Below, piece after piece: positions 13,346 to 23,530 of a stretch of 64,000 bases of DNA (the stretch's first letter is position 1; each line of letters begins with the position of its first letter). The stretch is from Lophius americanus (lineage: Eukaryota; Chordata; Actinopteri; Lophiiformes; Lophiidae), in contig JBBDHG010000112.1 of the NCBI GenBank assembly GCA_037951165.1, positions 4,652,501-4,716,500 on the forward strand, in the 5' to 3' direction. A model generated the notes under the pieces. The model did no database searches. It was not told the origin of the DNA and saw only the letters and a program-made list of their open reading frames with translations. The position numbers and the translations under genes were made by a program.

Positions 13346-14269
13346 ATAGAACCAGCTGACCGGACAAATGCGGCTTTCATAAAATCGAGCAAATGTTTTC
13401 TTTCAGCTGGGATCACAGCGGTATTGTCACCCCCACCCTTGTCTTTCCTCTCTCCTCACGGCACAAAAAACTAATCTGAGATGAACACCTGCAGCAGGTC
13501 TGACACATTGTCAAATCTAAACTGGGGTGCTTACATTTTCTTTAAATCATGTAGGTGAGGCATGAGGAAAAAGCCATCATCCGTGGAGGACGACAGAGGG
13601 GTTAGAGAAATAGCAGCTCATTTCTACCAAAACAGTTCAGAGATTAAACACTGTGATGCATTTTACCCATTTATCCATTCAGGTGTTCATGGACAGAGTC
13701 AGAGCGAGACCACATCGGGTTCCAGTCCAAAGGGGTATCCGTGAAGTTGTGCACACGACTTTACTGCAAAACCCCACCCCTTTTATTTCATTCCAACAGA
13801 GGGGGGGGATCAGATATTTTAAATATATCCCTTTGTTTGACACAGTTGCATTCATTGCAAACAGAACTTATTTCGTTCCGCTTTTAAAAGTGATTTGTAA
13901 TGCGATCAAACGGAGGAGTTGGGGAGACACTAAGTACACCCCATACCTGGCTGCATCAATCATTTGATTTTGTATTAATGATTTTTTCCTTCTCATGAGG
14001 AGTCAAGGATTCGTTGATCAACCATTTTGAAAAGAGTTAAACGAAATAAAACAGATGCCTAACAAACAATGTGGTCGATTATTACCATATTTCTATGTGA
14101 CCTTTCAGCAGCATTGATTTTTAGTTCAAGTACAACTGCTTTTGACCAGAGCTGTAATGTAAACTCAGCTTATAGCCCTCTGTGAACCGAAAACATTCTA
14201 CTGTGTAGAACGGAACAACGCAACAGTACAAAATAAGGAACATCTGCTTCGTCATTTCACCCAGATGGC
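13346..14269. other. Non-coding sequence, no gene seen
   Basis: Unique sequence with a G run at 13,801-13,808. Two overlapping plus-strand frames (13,562-13,967) show no family resemblance and lack splice support. Confidence 0.4.
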
Positions 14270-14500
14270 AGCAAAAACTATGCAAATTGCTTAATTAACC
14301 TTACAGAGCTTTAACCAGTGGACCACGCACAGGGCTCGTTCCATGCGGGTTTCTTGGATTTTATTAACGTCCATTAATAGCATCAGGAAATTTTGGCTCA
14401 TGCCCTTCGGTGGCTCACTGTGGTGTTATCAAACACGGCCGTAATTATACAAGACATCCCTCTGATTAGAAACCCCTGTTATTATTGCAAAATGTCAGAT
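14270..14500. promoter_or_regulatory. Candidate conserved element with octamer and TAATTA cores
   Basis: The segment TATGCAAATTGCTTAATTAA near 14,280 joins a perfect POU octamer (ATGCAAAT) to homeodomain cores. It is followed by more than 200 bases of repeat-free sequence with further ATTAAC, TCCATTAATAG and GTAATTAT cores. Clustered POU and homeodomain sites are characteristic of neural and mesodermal enhancers. Function is inferred. Confidence 0.35.
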
Positions 14501-14979
14501 CATTTTTTTCCACAGGTTTAAAGACAGTCATCCATGTTCTTGGCGAGGAAACATTTCAAAGGGAAAGAAAAGGGTGCAAGGCTTGTAATTAACACAACAG
14601 CCCCCACTCCAACTGGCACGCTTGGATCTTTAGCCCCTGACAATAAAATAGCATGAAGAAAAAGAAGCAGGGGGATGAGAGTGTGAAAAGAATCTGTGTT
14701 TTCATATGGCGTTTCCCCCCAGTGCTCGAAGAGTGTGTGAAAAATTGGATTGCAGTGCGTATCTGTCTGTGAGAAGCTGGGAGTGAGGACTTGCACCTGG
14801 AGCAGGGAGGAGCATGTAAGGGGTCAAGGGTCAGCTCGCTGGCTGAACAGGATCGGAGTTCTCCCTCTCCCTCTAAGAAGGCCAAACGAGCCCTTTGGCG
14901 GCATCTCACAACACAGGCTGCTCTCCTTCATCTCACGTTCACCTTCTTTCCCCGCCTACGTCGGAAAGACGCAGTAATC
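14501..14979. other. Non-coding sequence, no gene seen
   Basis: Moderately GC-rich, with overlapping frames on both strands (14,518-14,977) but no consistent product and no splice context. Confidence 0.4.
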
Positions 14980-15240
14980 CATAATCCACTCAAATATCAG
15001 CGGCTCAATTATCCCTCCAGTTCACCCATTTTGTCCCCTTGGATGGAGATTCAAAGACAATTAACCTCTTCACGGCTGGGGATTTTTCCCAGGAAAGGGC
15101 ACGGGTGTAATTGAATGACTCCTCCATTTACATTCCTGACCATGACTTCACTCCTTCACGCATAAATCTGGTTACGGAGAAATCCTAATCTGTGGCTTTG
15201 TGATTGCCTAAAGTCATTATCGTGGATGTTGTAGTATTAC
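14980..15240. promoter_or_regulatory. Candidate conserved non-coding element
   Basis: Repeat-free sequence with GCGGCTCAATTATCCCTCC, AAGACAATTAACCTC and GGGTGTAATTGAATGACTCC, that is, several ATTA cores at short spacing. No coding potential. Inference from motif clustering. Confidence 0.3.
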
Positions 15241-18059
15241 AAAATGACAGTATTTTACGTCAAGCCGGATTTAAAAGGGACAATTTGGTAATGTTTACAT
15301 AACACCCTTCTGACCTACTTAAACCTAAGTAGATTTTACATCGCACAAACTCCAACATGGAGAGACCTTAAAATGACTACAAATAATTATTGTTCTCGCG
15401 TTAAATGTGCAACCCTGTAAACTGGTAAAACTGGAATATTTCACACCAAGTGTCCATAAGCTATGGTGCATCCCCCAACATCCTCCACCTTCAATAAAAC
15501 ATTCTCATCTCCCCCTTCGTTATAGAGGGGCCTCCTATTCATCTCCAGGTAGAGAGCCTCAAAGTGTAGGAGGGAAGAACAGCTTGTTGCACCCATTGAG
15601 CTTTTTTATTACTTCCCCCTTCAAAGGGTGGTGGCAGAGGAAGAGACATCCTCAATCTCCTTGATGCCATAACACACAGAGTCAGCTTTCAGAAGACACA
15701 CAAACAAGTGGCAGGATTTTGGCTGAAGCTTTGTGCAAATTTTACAAACACTTGTTCTTCAAAACATCATATCTGAGAAGATTATATGGCTGAGTGAGAG
15801 AGCACATTCCAGCTGTTGGGGTATAATCTCTTAACAAACAAGTTGATCAAAATAGGACATTGGGGAGGAAAACAACACAGGAAAACAAGGCTAAAAACAG
15901 AAAAACATTAGACGCAGCTATACGTGTTGCGATTTGTGTTGTCAAGCAGAGATGTCGAACAAAGACTTCACTCCAACCAGCCATTTTCCATCAAGTAAGC
16001 CATCTTACTGGTATCTAGCAGCAGCCATATGATGTAATCCCTAACCAACACACCAACCAAAACAAAGACACGTACCCCTCAGAGGGAAGCTACCCTTTAA
16101 GAATAATTAATCAGTCGCGGAAACACATATCAAAGCCTTTATACCAACTCACACCTCTAATTAGTGTTTCGTTTTATCCTTTTCTCGACTTCAGAAGTCT
16201 CAACAACTCAACTGCGCCAGCCATCAGCATAGAGATGTGACAGAGGACCTCATTTGAAATATCCAGAGCAGTAAAAATAGCATCTTAGAATTTTATGTTT
16301 GGTTTTTGAAGCTCAGAAGCTTCATCATTTATTTATTAATAATGGAATAACTTTTCATTGAATCCAAGTCCTTTTGAATTTCATCATCAAGACTCCGGTT
16401 GGATCTTTTTACGCTGGAGAAACTTAAAGTGAGTCCATCATTTGGCTTCAGAGCCTAATTTTTGTGGTACAGAAATATTCTTGACAATTAATTCATTGCT
16501 ATAAAAAGCATCAAGCGGCAAAAAAATATCTCCCCCCAGTGATTTGGACAAAATGCAAAAATACCATACCTTTATTCTCAGACGTGTGCCAGAACCGCAT
16601 TATCTCACACTCACTGTAACAGGCACATATTTCTTCGTCAATTACAGCTGGGTGAGTCAACTACACTCAATCCAATATGTAGGCAACACAATCGGTTCCC
16701 CACACACTTTCACAAATATACACGTACGAGAACCTCAACATTATTTTGCATGATGGAGAAAGGGGACGCACAGGTGGTGAGAAGACCAGCGCGGTCAGGA
16801 TGCCGTTAAAAAAAATAATAATCTTAAAACATCTGGTTGTGCTCCAGACAGCCTGGAACTTCTCTTGATCATTATGTCTAGATTTCAGGTGTCTAGGCTT
16901 GGCCTGACTGTAGGCGGTAGTTAGGCGGTGGGAGACTTCAGGGGTTGAGTGTAGATAACACAGCAGCCAGACAAAGAGGGAATAAGTGGGCTGCCTACAT
17001 ACCACCAGCATCAAGAAAGCGAGGGTGGAAGACAAGGGAGGGAGCAACGAGAAGAAAAGAGGTTGACTATAAAATTTTGATTAGACAGACCTTTGCCGAA
17101 GTGACTTTCTGTATCGTTTGCTTTTTCTTTTTTTTTTGTCAGATCCCCTCCCTTCTCACTCTTCTCCAGCACCGCCCCAGAGAATGGTTGCAGACGGATT
17201 TTATAGGTCCTAATTAAAGCCATCTGAAGTCTTTCAAAACATCAAATGGAACTGGTTCCCCGCTCTCTCCGATTGTACCGAAATCAAGGAAAATCAGACG
17301 ACACACATTTTTGCTTTGACTCACACATTTTTGCCACTCCTCTCTTTTCCGTGACCACCAATACACCCTAATTTCCAATCAATAAGAGGGTTCAGTGAGT
17401 GGCATGACCTCATAGTCAAATTCACCAGAGTTCCATTTAAACCCATGGCTTATGGAGCAATATATTTTTGACTTTCTCTAATCCTAACCTGATTCTTAAC
17501 TTTTTCCCCCTGTTATCCAATGCCAGAAATGTCACAAATTTTTCAGCAGAAATGTTCTCATGTTGCCTTGAGGGCTGAAGTGCAGCCCTGTTTAAGTGGC
17601 CTCAAGTGCTTCATTTTTTTTTCTCTCTCTCTCGCTTCCCCCCCTCCTCAATTGTCCTCATTGAGCCGTGTGGACGGTTGCACAGCCTGCCTGACTGCCT
17701 GCCTGGGGTCAGTAGGTTTACCGTGTGCTTTTTATCTATAGGTCATGCTATGGGGCTGCGCAGACAGCCACATGTCTACAATGAAACGCATTCAGCGTCG
17801 CAGGAATGGAAAAAGTAACTTTAGCATATTTTGAGCAGGAATTCACTATTTTTATGTTTTGACTAAATAGTTGATGTGGAGTTTTGTCATTTTTGATTCT
17901 TATATGATTGTTATCAGAAAGCATACAGACAATAAGTGACATAATAGGTCTTACGTTTCGTAATGAAGTGGCGCACAAATAGATTAGAATTACAACAACT
18001 TATTGAAAGATGTGCACAAATATATAAGCGACTAATCTATGGAAAATATGAAAAATCGC
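15241..18059. other. Non-coding sequence, no gene seen
   Basis: Unique sequence. Small T or A runs occur at 17,128-17,138 and 16,807-16,812. Frames such as 16,667-17,047 (minus) and 17,520-17,818 (plus) show no domain. If the minus-strand promoter at 18.1-18.4 kb is real, this stretch is likely part of its first intron. Confidence 0.4.
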
Positions 18060-18067
18060 CTACTTAC

Positions 18068-18330
18068 GACTGATTGCAAGAACTTCTGGGCGTTATTGTC
18101 TGGCCGCTGCGCCTCTCTGCTGGTACGGAGACGCACTGATGTCCGCTCCTCCGGTGAGGCGCGCGCCTTCTGACCGACCGGATGCTCATCTCTGTCTGAT
18201 GGCGTTGACGTCTCCGCACCGTAACACCAGTCTGTTTGTGCCGGGGACAGTGGACGTCCGATTCCGCCGGTGTCAGGTCTTCAGTGATGCCAGCACTCGC
18301 CGGGATTGAGCTCTGTGAGGAAAGGGAGCG
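18068..18330 (-). other. Candidate first exon (mostly 5' UTR), minus strand
   Basis: Reading on the minus strand, the CpG-rich sequence runs to AATCAGTC followed by GTAAGTAGG, a near-ideal donor whose G is at 18,067. The frame is open through the whole stretch, but its only internal ATG (in the MSIRSVRRR frame) would give an Arg/Ser-rich peptide without a recognisable domain. I therefore take it as an untranslated or barely translated first exon. The transcription start is uncertain, perhaps 18,300-18,340, just downstream of the palindrome and CCAAT boxes. The next exon was not found. Confidence 0.45.
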
Positions 18331-18340
18331 CACAGAAAGA

Positions 18341-18352
18341 CGTCACGTGACG
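18341..18352. promoter_or_regulatory. Palindromic CACGTG element (CLEAR/CRE-like)
   Basis: CGTCACGTGACG is a perfect 12-bp palindrome. Its centre, GTCACGTGAC, equals the CLEAR-type E-box bound by TFEB/MITF and USF family bHLH-ZIP factors. Preceding bases give GACGTCAC, a CRE-like half site for ATF/CREB. It sits in the CpG promoter, close to where the minus-strand start would be. Confidence 0.6.
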
Positions 18353-18368
18353 CGCGAGGACCGCTGCC

Positions 18369-18373
18369 ATTGG
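18369..18373 (-). promoter_or_regulatory. CCAAT box (proximal)
   Basis: CTGACCAATGG on the minus strand is a very good NF-Y site (C/T-rich flank, CCAAT, GG). It lies about 20 bp upstream of the CACGTG palindrome in minus orientation. Confidence 0.55.
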
Positions 18374-18412
18374 TCAGCCGGGGATCAGTATGATAAGGCA
18401 CTTCTGTGCACT

Positions 18413-18417
18413 ATTGG
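18413..18417 (-). promoter_or_regulatory. CCAAT box (distal)
   Basis: GCACCAATAGT on the minus strand, 44 bp upstream of the proximal CCAAT. Paired CCAAT boxes about four helical turns apart are common in TATA-less CpG promoters. Confidence 0.45.
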
Positions 18418-18470
18418 TGCACGACGCTATCGGAGGCGCCTCCTCACTTTCCTGTGCGCAAGAATGTGAG

Positions 18471-18850
18471 TGCGGCTCACAGTTCATAATGTTCAGCAGC
18501 CAGAGGGGGAGTGGGTAGGGGGGGTAAGTAACAAATTGTTCCAAGGTTTTCTTCTCTTTTTTTGTTTTTTTTTGTTTGGACACACAAAGTTAGGTGGAGG
18601 AAATGCACACATTCTGCTGTAAAAAGAAGAACGAAGGAGTAGGAGTGGGTCTGGTGACTGCGAATCAACTTTTAAGCAGCAGTCAGTTTAAGGCTGTGGA
18701 CAACTGGATGTAAATGGGGTAAACTTTTTCAGCATTATGGCGAAGAGTAACAAAGATCAGCATGCAAAAAGTTGGAACATCCATATTTGCGACATCTTTA
18801 AAGAGGAAGGGGAGAGTAACTCTCACAGTAAGGTTGCTGTACACTTAAAG
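18471..18850. other. Upstream flank of the CpG promoter
   Basis: CpG density falls away. A T-rich tract lies at 18,555-18,580. No exon or transposon was recognised before the Tc1 remnant. Confidence 0.4.
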
Positions 18851-19225
18851 GTATACCGATTAGCCATAACATTATAACCACTGACAGGTGATGTCCAGAA
18901 TAACATCGACTTTCGTGATAAGATGGCACCTGTCAGTGGGTTTGATTTACTTTTGTTCTCCCCAGTTTATCTGTTGGAAGGAAGAAAAACAGGCAAGAAT
19001 AAGGATCTAAGGAACTTTTTAAAATTGAAAAAATTGTTATGGTTAGACGACTGGGTCAGAGAACCTCCAAAAATCTGTTGAGCCAGTTGATTGGAAGTTG
19101 AGGAGAGCCCATGTTACCTCATCCCACAGAAGAGGTACTGTAGGTTCTGATAGAAGGGTCTCAGAACACTCAGTGGCATCACAGAGCTGTTGGGCAGCAA
19201 ATGGGGACTTACACAGTATTACACA
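18851..19225 (+). mobile_element. Tc1/mariner transposon remnant, internally deleted
   Basis: The left end matches the terminal repeat of a common fish Tc1-like family (TACCGATTAGCCATAACATT, then ACCACTGACAGGTG). The sequence then follows the transposase: the N-terminal helix-turn-helix region is recognisable in TTAGACGACTGGGTCAGAG, and after a large internal deletion the second DNA-binding half gives GSDRRVSEHSV (19,138-19,173), followed by a frame that drifts. The catalytic DDE region and the right terminal repeat are missing. Frameshifts and stops make it a dead fossil. It lies only about 400 bp from the CpG promoter. Confidence 0.75.
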
Positions 19226-19359
19226 GATCGTTCTACTGCTATGGCTAATCAGTGTAGTTAGCTATTTGAAAGACTTTTTCAACCTGTTTTCAAACTGATA
19301 ACTCTTCAATGAACCACACATTTAAGAAATCTCACCAAAAGTGCATAATTAGAGCTAAT

Positions 19360-19435
19360 AAAAAATAAATAAATAATACATTTCAATTATAACGCACTTT
19401 ACATTTGGATCAAATCTCAAAGTGCTCAAAGAGCT
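19360..19435 (-). mobile_element. LINE (L2-type) 3' tail fragment
   Basis: On the minus strand this reads GAGCACTTTGAGATTTGATC, then a GTAAAGTGCGTTATAA-type segment, then an A/T-rich simple tail. The same sequence with the same tail type recurs at 63,371-63,445 on the minus strand. The pattern (GCACTTTG, then an AAGGTGCTATATAAA-like block, then TTA repeats) is the usual 3' end of fish L2-like LINEs. Only the tail is present, as expected of a 5'-truncated insertion. Confidence 0.6.
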
Positions 19436-19959
19436 ATCTGATATAACAGACATTCACCTGCTGTGATATGCACAGTTAAAAGAACAGAATTGAAACATTT
19501 GCGGCTCATATAGTTTGATTAGTTGCTTTAGAGAATAATTTGTGGGCGAATGAACTGATGCAGGAAGATGAGGAATTAAAACCAGCTCTGAAGTAGGGAA
19601 CAGGATAATGCCATTTTCTCTTGCCAATGATAAATTAAATGATTAAGTAAACAACCATTTAAAAAAAAAAACAGGCAAAACAGTAACAACTAAAATTACA
19701 TTTAGGCTCAATAATAATGAGAATTAAATTTTTATCCCTGTGAATACTAATAACTTATTCTGAAATGCCATGATTAAATGGTGCTAACTGAAGGATGGGG
19801 GAAAAAATGTACGGATGCTACGGTTTTGAGATTACATCCAAGTCCTTGATATTTTCTTCAGCATGAATAAGAACAAAATTAAATTTAAAAAAATTCGGAA
19901 TTTTTTTAATTTCTACTTTTCTATTTTTTCTATTTTTTTCCCATTTTTTTTCTTCACAG
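19436..19959. other. AT-rich non-coding sequence
   Basis: A run of 10 A near 19,661, and from 19,880 a long T-rich pyrimidine tract that could serve as a splice acceptor tract. No gene recognised. Confidence 0.4.
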
Positions 19960-20065
19960 TTGGACTTCGCAGAGCGCGACAGCACATAAAAGAACATCCT
20001 CTCTCTGGTTTTCTGGAGTGTGGAAGCGAAGGAACTGAAGGTTCTGTATGGGTGGGAAATAGAGC
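19960..20065 (+). other. Weak candidate exon, plus strand
   Basis: A long T/C tract ends in CTTCACAG at 19,952-19,959, a good acceptor. The following 100 bases are more GC-rich and open in one frame (VGLRRARQHIKEHPLSGF and on) up to AGAGC then GTACGTAA, a usable donor at 20,066. The product is not recognised. It could pair with the donor-like GTGAGT at 18,466 as a divergent transcript, but chance is a serious alternative. Confidence 0.2.
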
Positions 20066-20329
20066 GTACGTAATCTAGAGCGCTCATCTTGCCCTGCTCA
20101 GGCTGCTGCATTAAATCAATATTCCGCAAAGCTTTCTCTTGTTTTCACATTCACTTGACTGCTGCCATGATGCACCGCGTGGGTCGAGCAGCCGCTCCCT
20201 GATTTTTGTGGCACTGGCCGCCCTCCCTCTTCCTCCCCCTCGTTCACTTCACTTTGTGGCAGACACCCTCATTTGGATTGCTCCAAGGCTATGCGCTCAA
20301 CCCGTTTGTCTTGTGCGTCAACGGGAGGC

Positions 20330-20470
20330 GTAAAGAATAAGGCGGCGTATTATCTCGGCACAAAGAATTATCTTTGCTTCGCTCCTCCAACACCGTAAAA
20401 ACAATGATTATTAACTGCTCGAGGAGCAAGTTCAAGGGTTTCGAGGCTTGTCGCCACACTTAAGGAACAT
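20330..20470. promoter_or_regulatory. Candidate conserved non-coding element
   Basis: Repeat-free sequence with GGCGGCGTATTATCTCGG, AAGAATTATC and AACAATGATTATTAACTG (SOX-like ACAATG beside homeodomain ATTA cores). CpGs are retained, which is unusual outside islands in this window. Function inferred. Confidence 0.3.
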
Positions 20471-20925
20471 GGAATATGTCTCCGAACATCCCCCCTGAAC
20501 TAGATCTTAAAATGTTGTTTAAGTCAAGACAATCCTTCTTTTCGCTTTTCTGGCCTCTTTCCGCACTGACATGCTCGTCATCCTTGAGGGAGTATGGCTA
20601 ACAGCATTACGGCTGAAGGCGTCACAGTGGAGTTTTTTTCAGAAATTAACCAAGCACTTCATTTTTGAGATTAAAAGCATGTCGTGCTATATCATCCTGG
20701 TGTAAAGTACTGGTTATGCATTCATTCTGACGTGCGCTCCCTTACACCCCATCATTAGGAAAGTAAAACCCTGCCTGTGTAAAATGGGTCAAACACTGCA
20801 GTCACTTCATCCGAGCGAATGTATTGTGTCTGTGTGAGCGGTAGACATGCGCGTGTGTGACGACGCATCAAAGACAAGAGAGACTTCAATATTATAGCAG
20901 AGGTTCGCATAAACCAGGACATCCT

Positions 20926-20992
20926 GGAAGAATGATGTTGGGGGCTTAGGGTCTGCAAGCATAGCACCCAGGAGCCCCAACATCATTCTTCC
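20926..20992. repeat. Hairpin, 20-bp arms with one bulged G
   Basis: Left arm starting GGAAGAATGATGTTGGGG (20,926) pairs with the right arm ending CCCCAACATCATTCTTCC (20,992). The left arm has one extra G near the loop. The loop is 26 nt (20,947-20,972). The stem is free of mismatches except for that bulge. Size and loop are compatible with a short pre-miRNA-like hairpin or a fold-back duplication. I do not recognise a known microRNA. Confidence 0.85.
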
Positions 20993-21152
20993 TTTAAAGC
21001 CAAAAGGAAGGAGATCTCACGCAAAAATAAACTCCTGTACTGTAATTTCTATTCTACTGAATTGCCCTGTATGCCTTATATGACAGCCATTTCAACACAG
21101 TACAAACATTCAGTCTTGGTTTGTGTACGAGGAGACACTGGCTAATAGGTAG

Positions 21153-21182
21153 ACACACAAACACACACACAAACACACACAC
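21153..21182. repeat. Interrupted (CA)n
   Basis: CA repeats interrupted by CAAA steps. Confidence 0.85.
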
Positions 21183-21863
21183 CTGAAGATATGTATCCGC
21201 TGCCTGAGGAGGGGGGTTCAAAGGCATGCCAGTCAAAGAGGGAAGACAGCTATGCGCCACCGTCTTACAGACCCATCACTGTGCAAGCTAATCTGCAGCT
21301 TCTTCCAGCCCTATATTTAGACCAACGTTGTGTGAACACTAAACATATTTCACTGAGACCAAAGTAGCTCTTCATATCTGGTAACTTCATGTCTTTAAAA
21401 TTCTTTTGCATTTTTGTCCACTGCACATTCCAGAAAAACCTGCTCTTGAATTTGAGAATATGTTGCAGTGTGACTGAAAGGACATGCGGGAGATGAGACG
21501 CTGGTTGACTCCTTCAGTTGTTCGCAAAATAATTGCAATAATACGAAATCAATTGAAAAACAAATAATGAATTCATGTGTAAAAATCTCATATAACATCT
21601 TGTTTGTTCTGAAGTGGGCTCTTCATCTTTTTTTTCACTTTCTGAAACATGGAGATATAGCACTTTGGTAACATTTTGCCATTATTTGGTATCTGTGTAT
21701 TTGAACCAAGAACCTTCTTGATGTGAGGCAACAGTGCTAAAACAGTGCCATAATAAATATGAACAGACAAATCAAAATAATATATAATTAAAGGGCAGAA
21801 ACATGCATTGTCTCACGAGACAGTGATAATGCAGATTCAGGGTCTTATTTACATTAAAGCATA

Positions 21864-21892
21864 TTTCATGTATCTGTAAAAGATACATGAAA
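21864..21892. repeat. Perfect hairpin, 12-bp arms
   Basis: TTTCATGTATCT (21,864-21,875) and AGATACATGAAA (21,881-21,892) are exact complements around GTAAA. It lies in unique AT-rich sequence. Confidence 0.85.
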
Positions 21893-22395
21893 AATGGATC
21901 TAGACAAGAATTATGGAAAATTACATTTTTTGTTGAAAATATCAATTATTACCCTCTTATGATAAAGTTATGATTCCAAATACTAGGAGTAGGTTTCCAG
22001 GGTTAATAAATGTACGTAATTTGGCATGAGGGAGCTGTGAATAAAGCAAGCAACATCACAATAGTGTGTGCTTTGCCCAGGTGTAATGATGAAACATTGT
22101 GGTACTAAAGGGAACATATTGTCCACAGTGTCACATGGCTTTTCGATGAAAAAAAGATTTTCCACTTCGTTTAAAGTTTGGTCACAATGGCGTTGATATT
22201 CAGTAGATAGGGGCTCTCTGAGTGCTTTGTTCTTGCTGCATTCACTTTCTTCATTATGTTCATCTCCATCATCACATAGCCTCATACCACATCCCTGGGA
22301 TCATTTCCTTGACTTTAAAGGAGGTGAATATTCCTGGAATAATGCTACGCCTGGTGATAATTCAATCCCATTCATTGTTTAAGTCCATATGTGAA

Positions 22396-22438
22396 CGTGT
22401 GTGTGCATGTGTTTGTGTGTGTGTGTGTGTTTGTGTGC
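22396..22438. repeat. Interrupted (GT)n
   Basis: GT repeats interrupted by GCA and TT steps. Confidence 0.9.
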
Positions 22439-23259
22439 CAAATACTCTGGTCCAGGTGGTTAAAGGAGAGTTGGTCATACTAAAAGACTTTGCCTCCATC
22501 TGCTGCGGCATTCACAAACACCCAGATTTACACACAAACCTATTGACAAGATGGACCGTCTGCTTCAAAAACCCGTCCCTTAAGCATTAAACACTATATG
22601 CTCTGGCCACTAAAACCGCAACAGTGGGCCTCTGTATGGCATCTGCCCCCCAGCTCCCGCAGCCAAGGCATGGGGCTGAGGGAGGGGCATGGTGCTGAGA
22701 TAAGCTCTTCCTACCTTGGTCACCACTATGCTGTGGGGACCAGACGAGCCTGGAGCCTCAGCTGAGTACTGCTGATAATATCCACATGAGTGTAAATGTG
22801 TGTGTGGTTGGATGGCTGTGTGGTGAGGAGAGGTGATGCATGGGTGTGTGTTGGAGAGTGTGTGTTCTGTTCTTTCTTCGTAAAATCCAAATAGACAGAT
22901 ATCACAGCTGAGACAGAAATGCCTCTCTCTTAAAAATGACGTTTTGGTGCCATACGTTCACAGAACAGTGTTCATAGGTTACCTTGTGAGATATTTACGC
23001 ACTTAGGATTCATAAATGGTACTACAAACAAACAATTTTACTAAAAATAAATTAAATTTCCCGGAGAATAATTATCGTAAAATGAGTGACATTATGCTAA
23101 TGGACATTTGTGCCTACTTTCAGTTCAATATTCTTAGGCAGAGAAAGGCAGTCCATAATAAGTTAAAACATCTTCCTTTCACTACATTTGACAAGAGCAT
23201 GAAAAAAAGCGGCTGTCACAATAGCACTAATTTCATTCATCCTTTGTATCCATTTTTTT
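22439..23259. other. Non-coding; GC-richer patch at 22,620-22,760
   Basis: The GC-richer patch contains, on the minus strand, CCCCACAG, 16 bases, then GTAGGA, discussed as a micro-exon possibility. Otherwise unique sequence with no recognised gene. Confidence 0.35.
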
Positions 23260-23530
23260 TCTGTACCCTCGTTCGCTGTCAAAGATTTAATTGCCGCGCC
23301 GCTAAGAGCAAATCAATCTATTCTTGTTCAGTAGCTCTAATTCATTGTTTATTTAACACAAGTGTAATGTAGTACTTTGTCGAAATACAGAAACGGTCCC
23401 TCTGCGAGCAGCCGCGCTGACCTTATCAATTTAGCCTGTCATATTGGAAGACCGATTTAGTCATCATGTTAAGAGTCGCCTCATGAAACAAGCCAGAGGC
23501 TAATTAAATTAATGTTTGAATACTCGGGAT
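23260..23530. promoter_or_regulatory. Candidate conserved non-coding element
   Basis: Repeat-free sequence keeping CpGs (TTTAATTGCCGCGCCGC, then GAGCAGCCGCGCTGACC) beside several homeodomain-like cores (CTAATTCATTG, GGCTAATTAAATTAATG). The mix of intact CpGs and ATTA clusters in an AT-rich setting suggests constraint. Inference. Confidence 0.35.

Larger units (their letters stand above)
18060..18470 (-). promoter_or_regulatory. CpG-island promoter, probably driving minus strand
   Basis: This is the only clearly CpG-dense block in the window, with many CG dinucleotides (for example GAGGCGCGCGCC, GACGCGCGAGG), whereas flanking DNA is CpG-poor. It holds two ATTGG boxes on plus (CCAAT on minus), a palindromic E-box/CRE-like element and, on the minus strand, a first-exon-like stretch ending in a consensus donor. 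CCAAT boxes upstream of the proposed exon in minus orientation favour leftward transcription. A plus-strand donor-like GTGAGT at 18,466 leaves room for divergent transcription. No TATA box is evident. The gene is not identified. Confidence 0.65.
20993..22383. other. Non-coding sequence, no gene seen
   Basis: Unique AT-rich sequence with a CA-rich patch and one small hairpin (listed separately). Short frames have no family resemblance. Confidence 0.4.
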
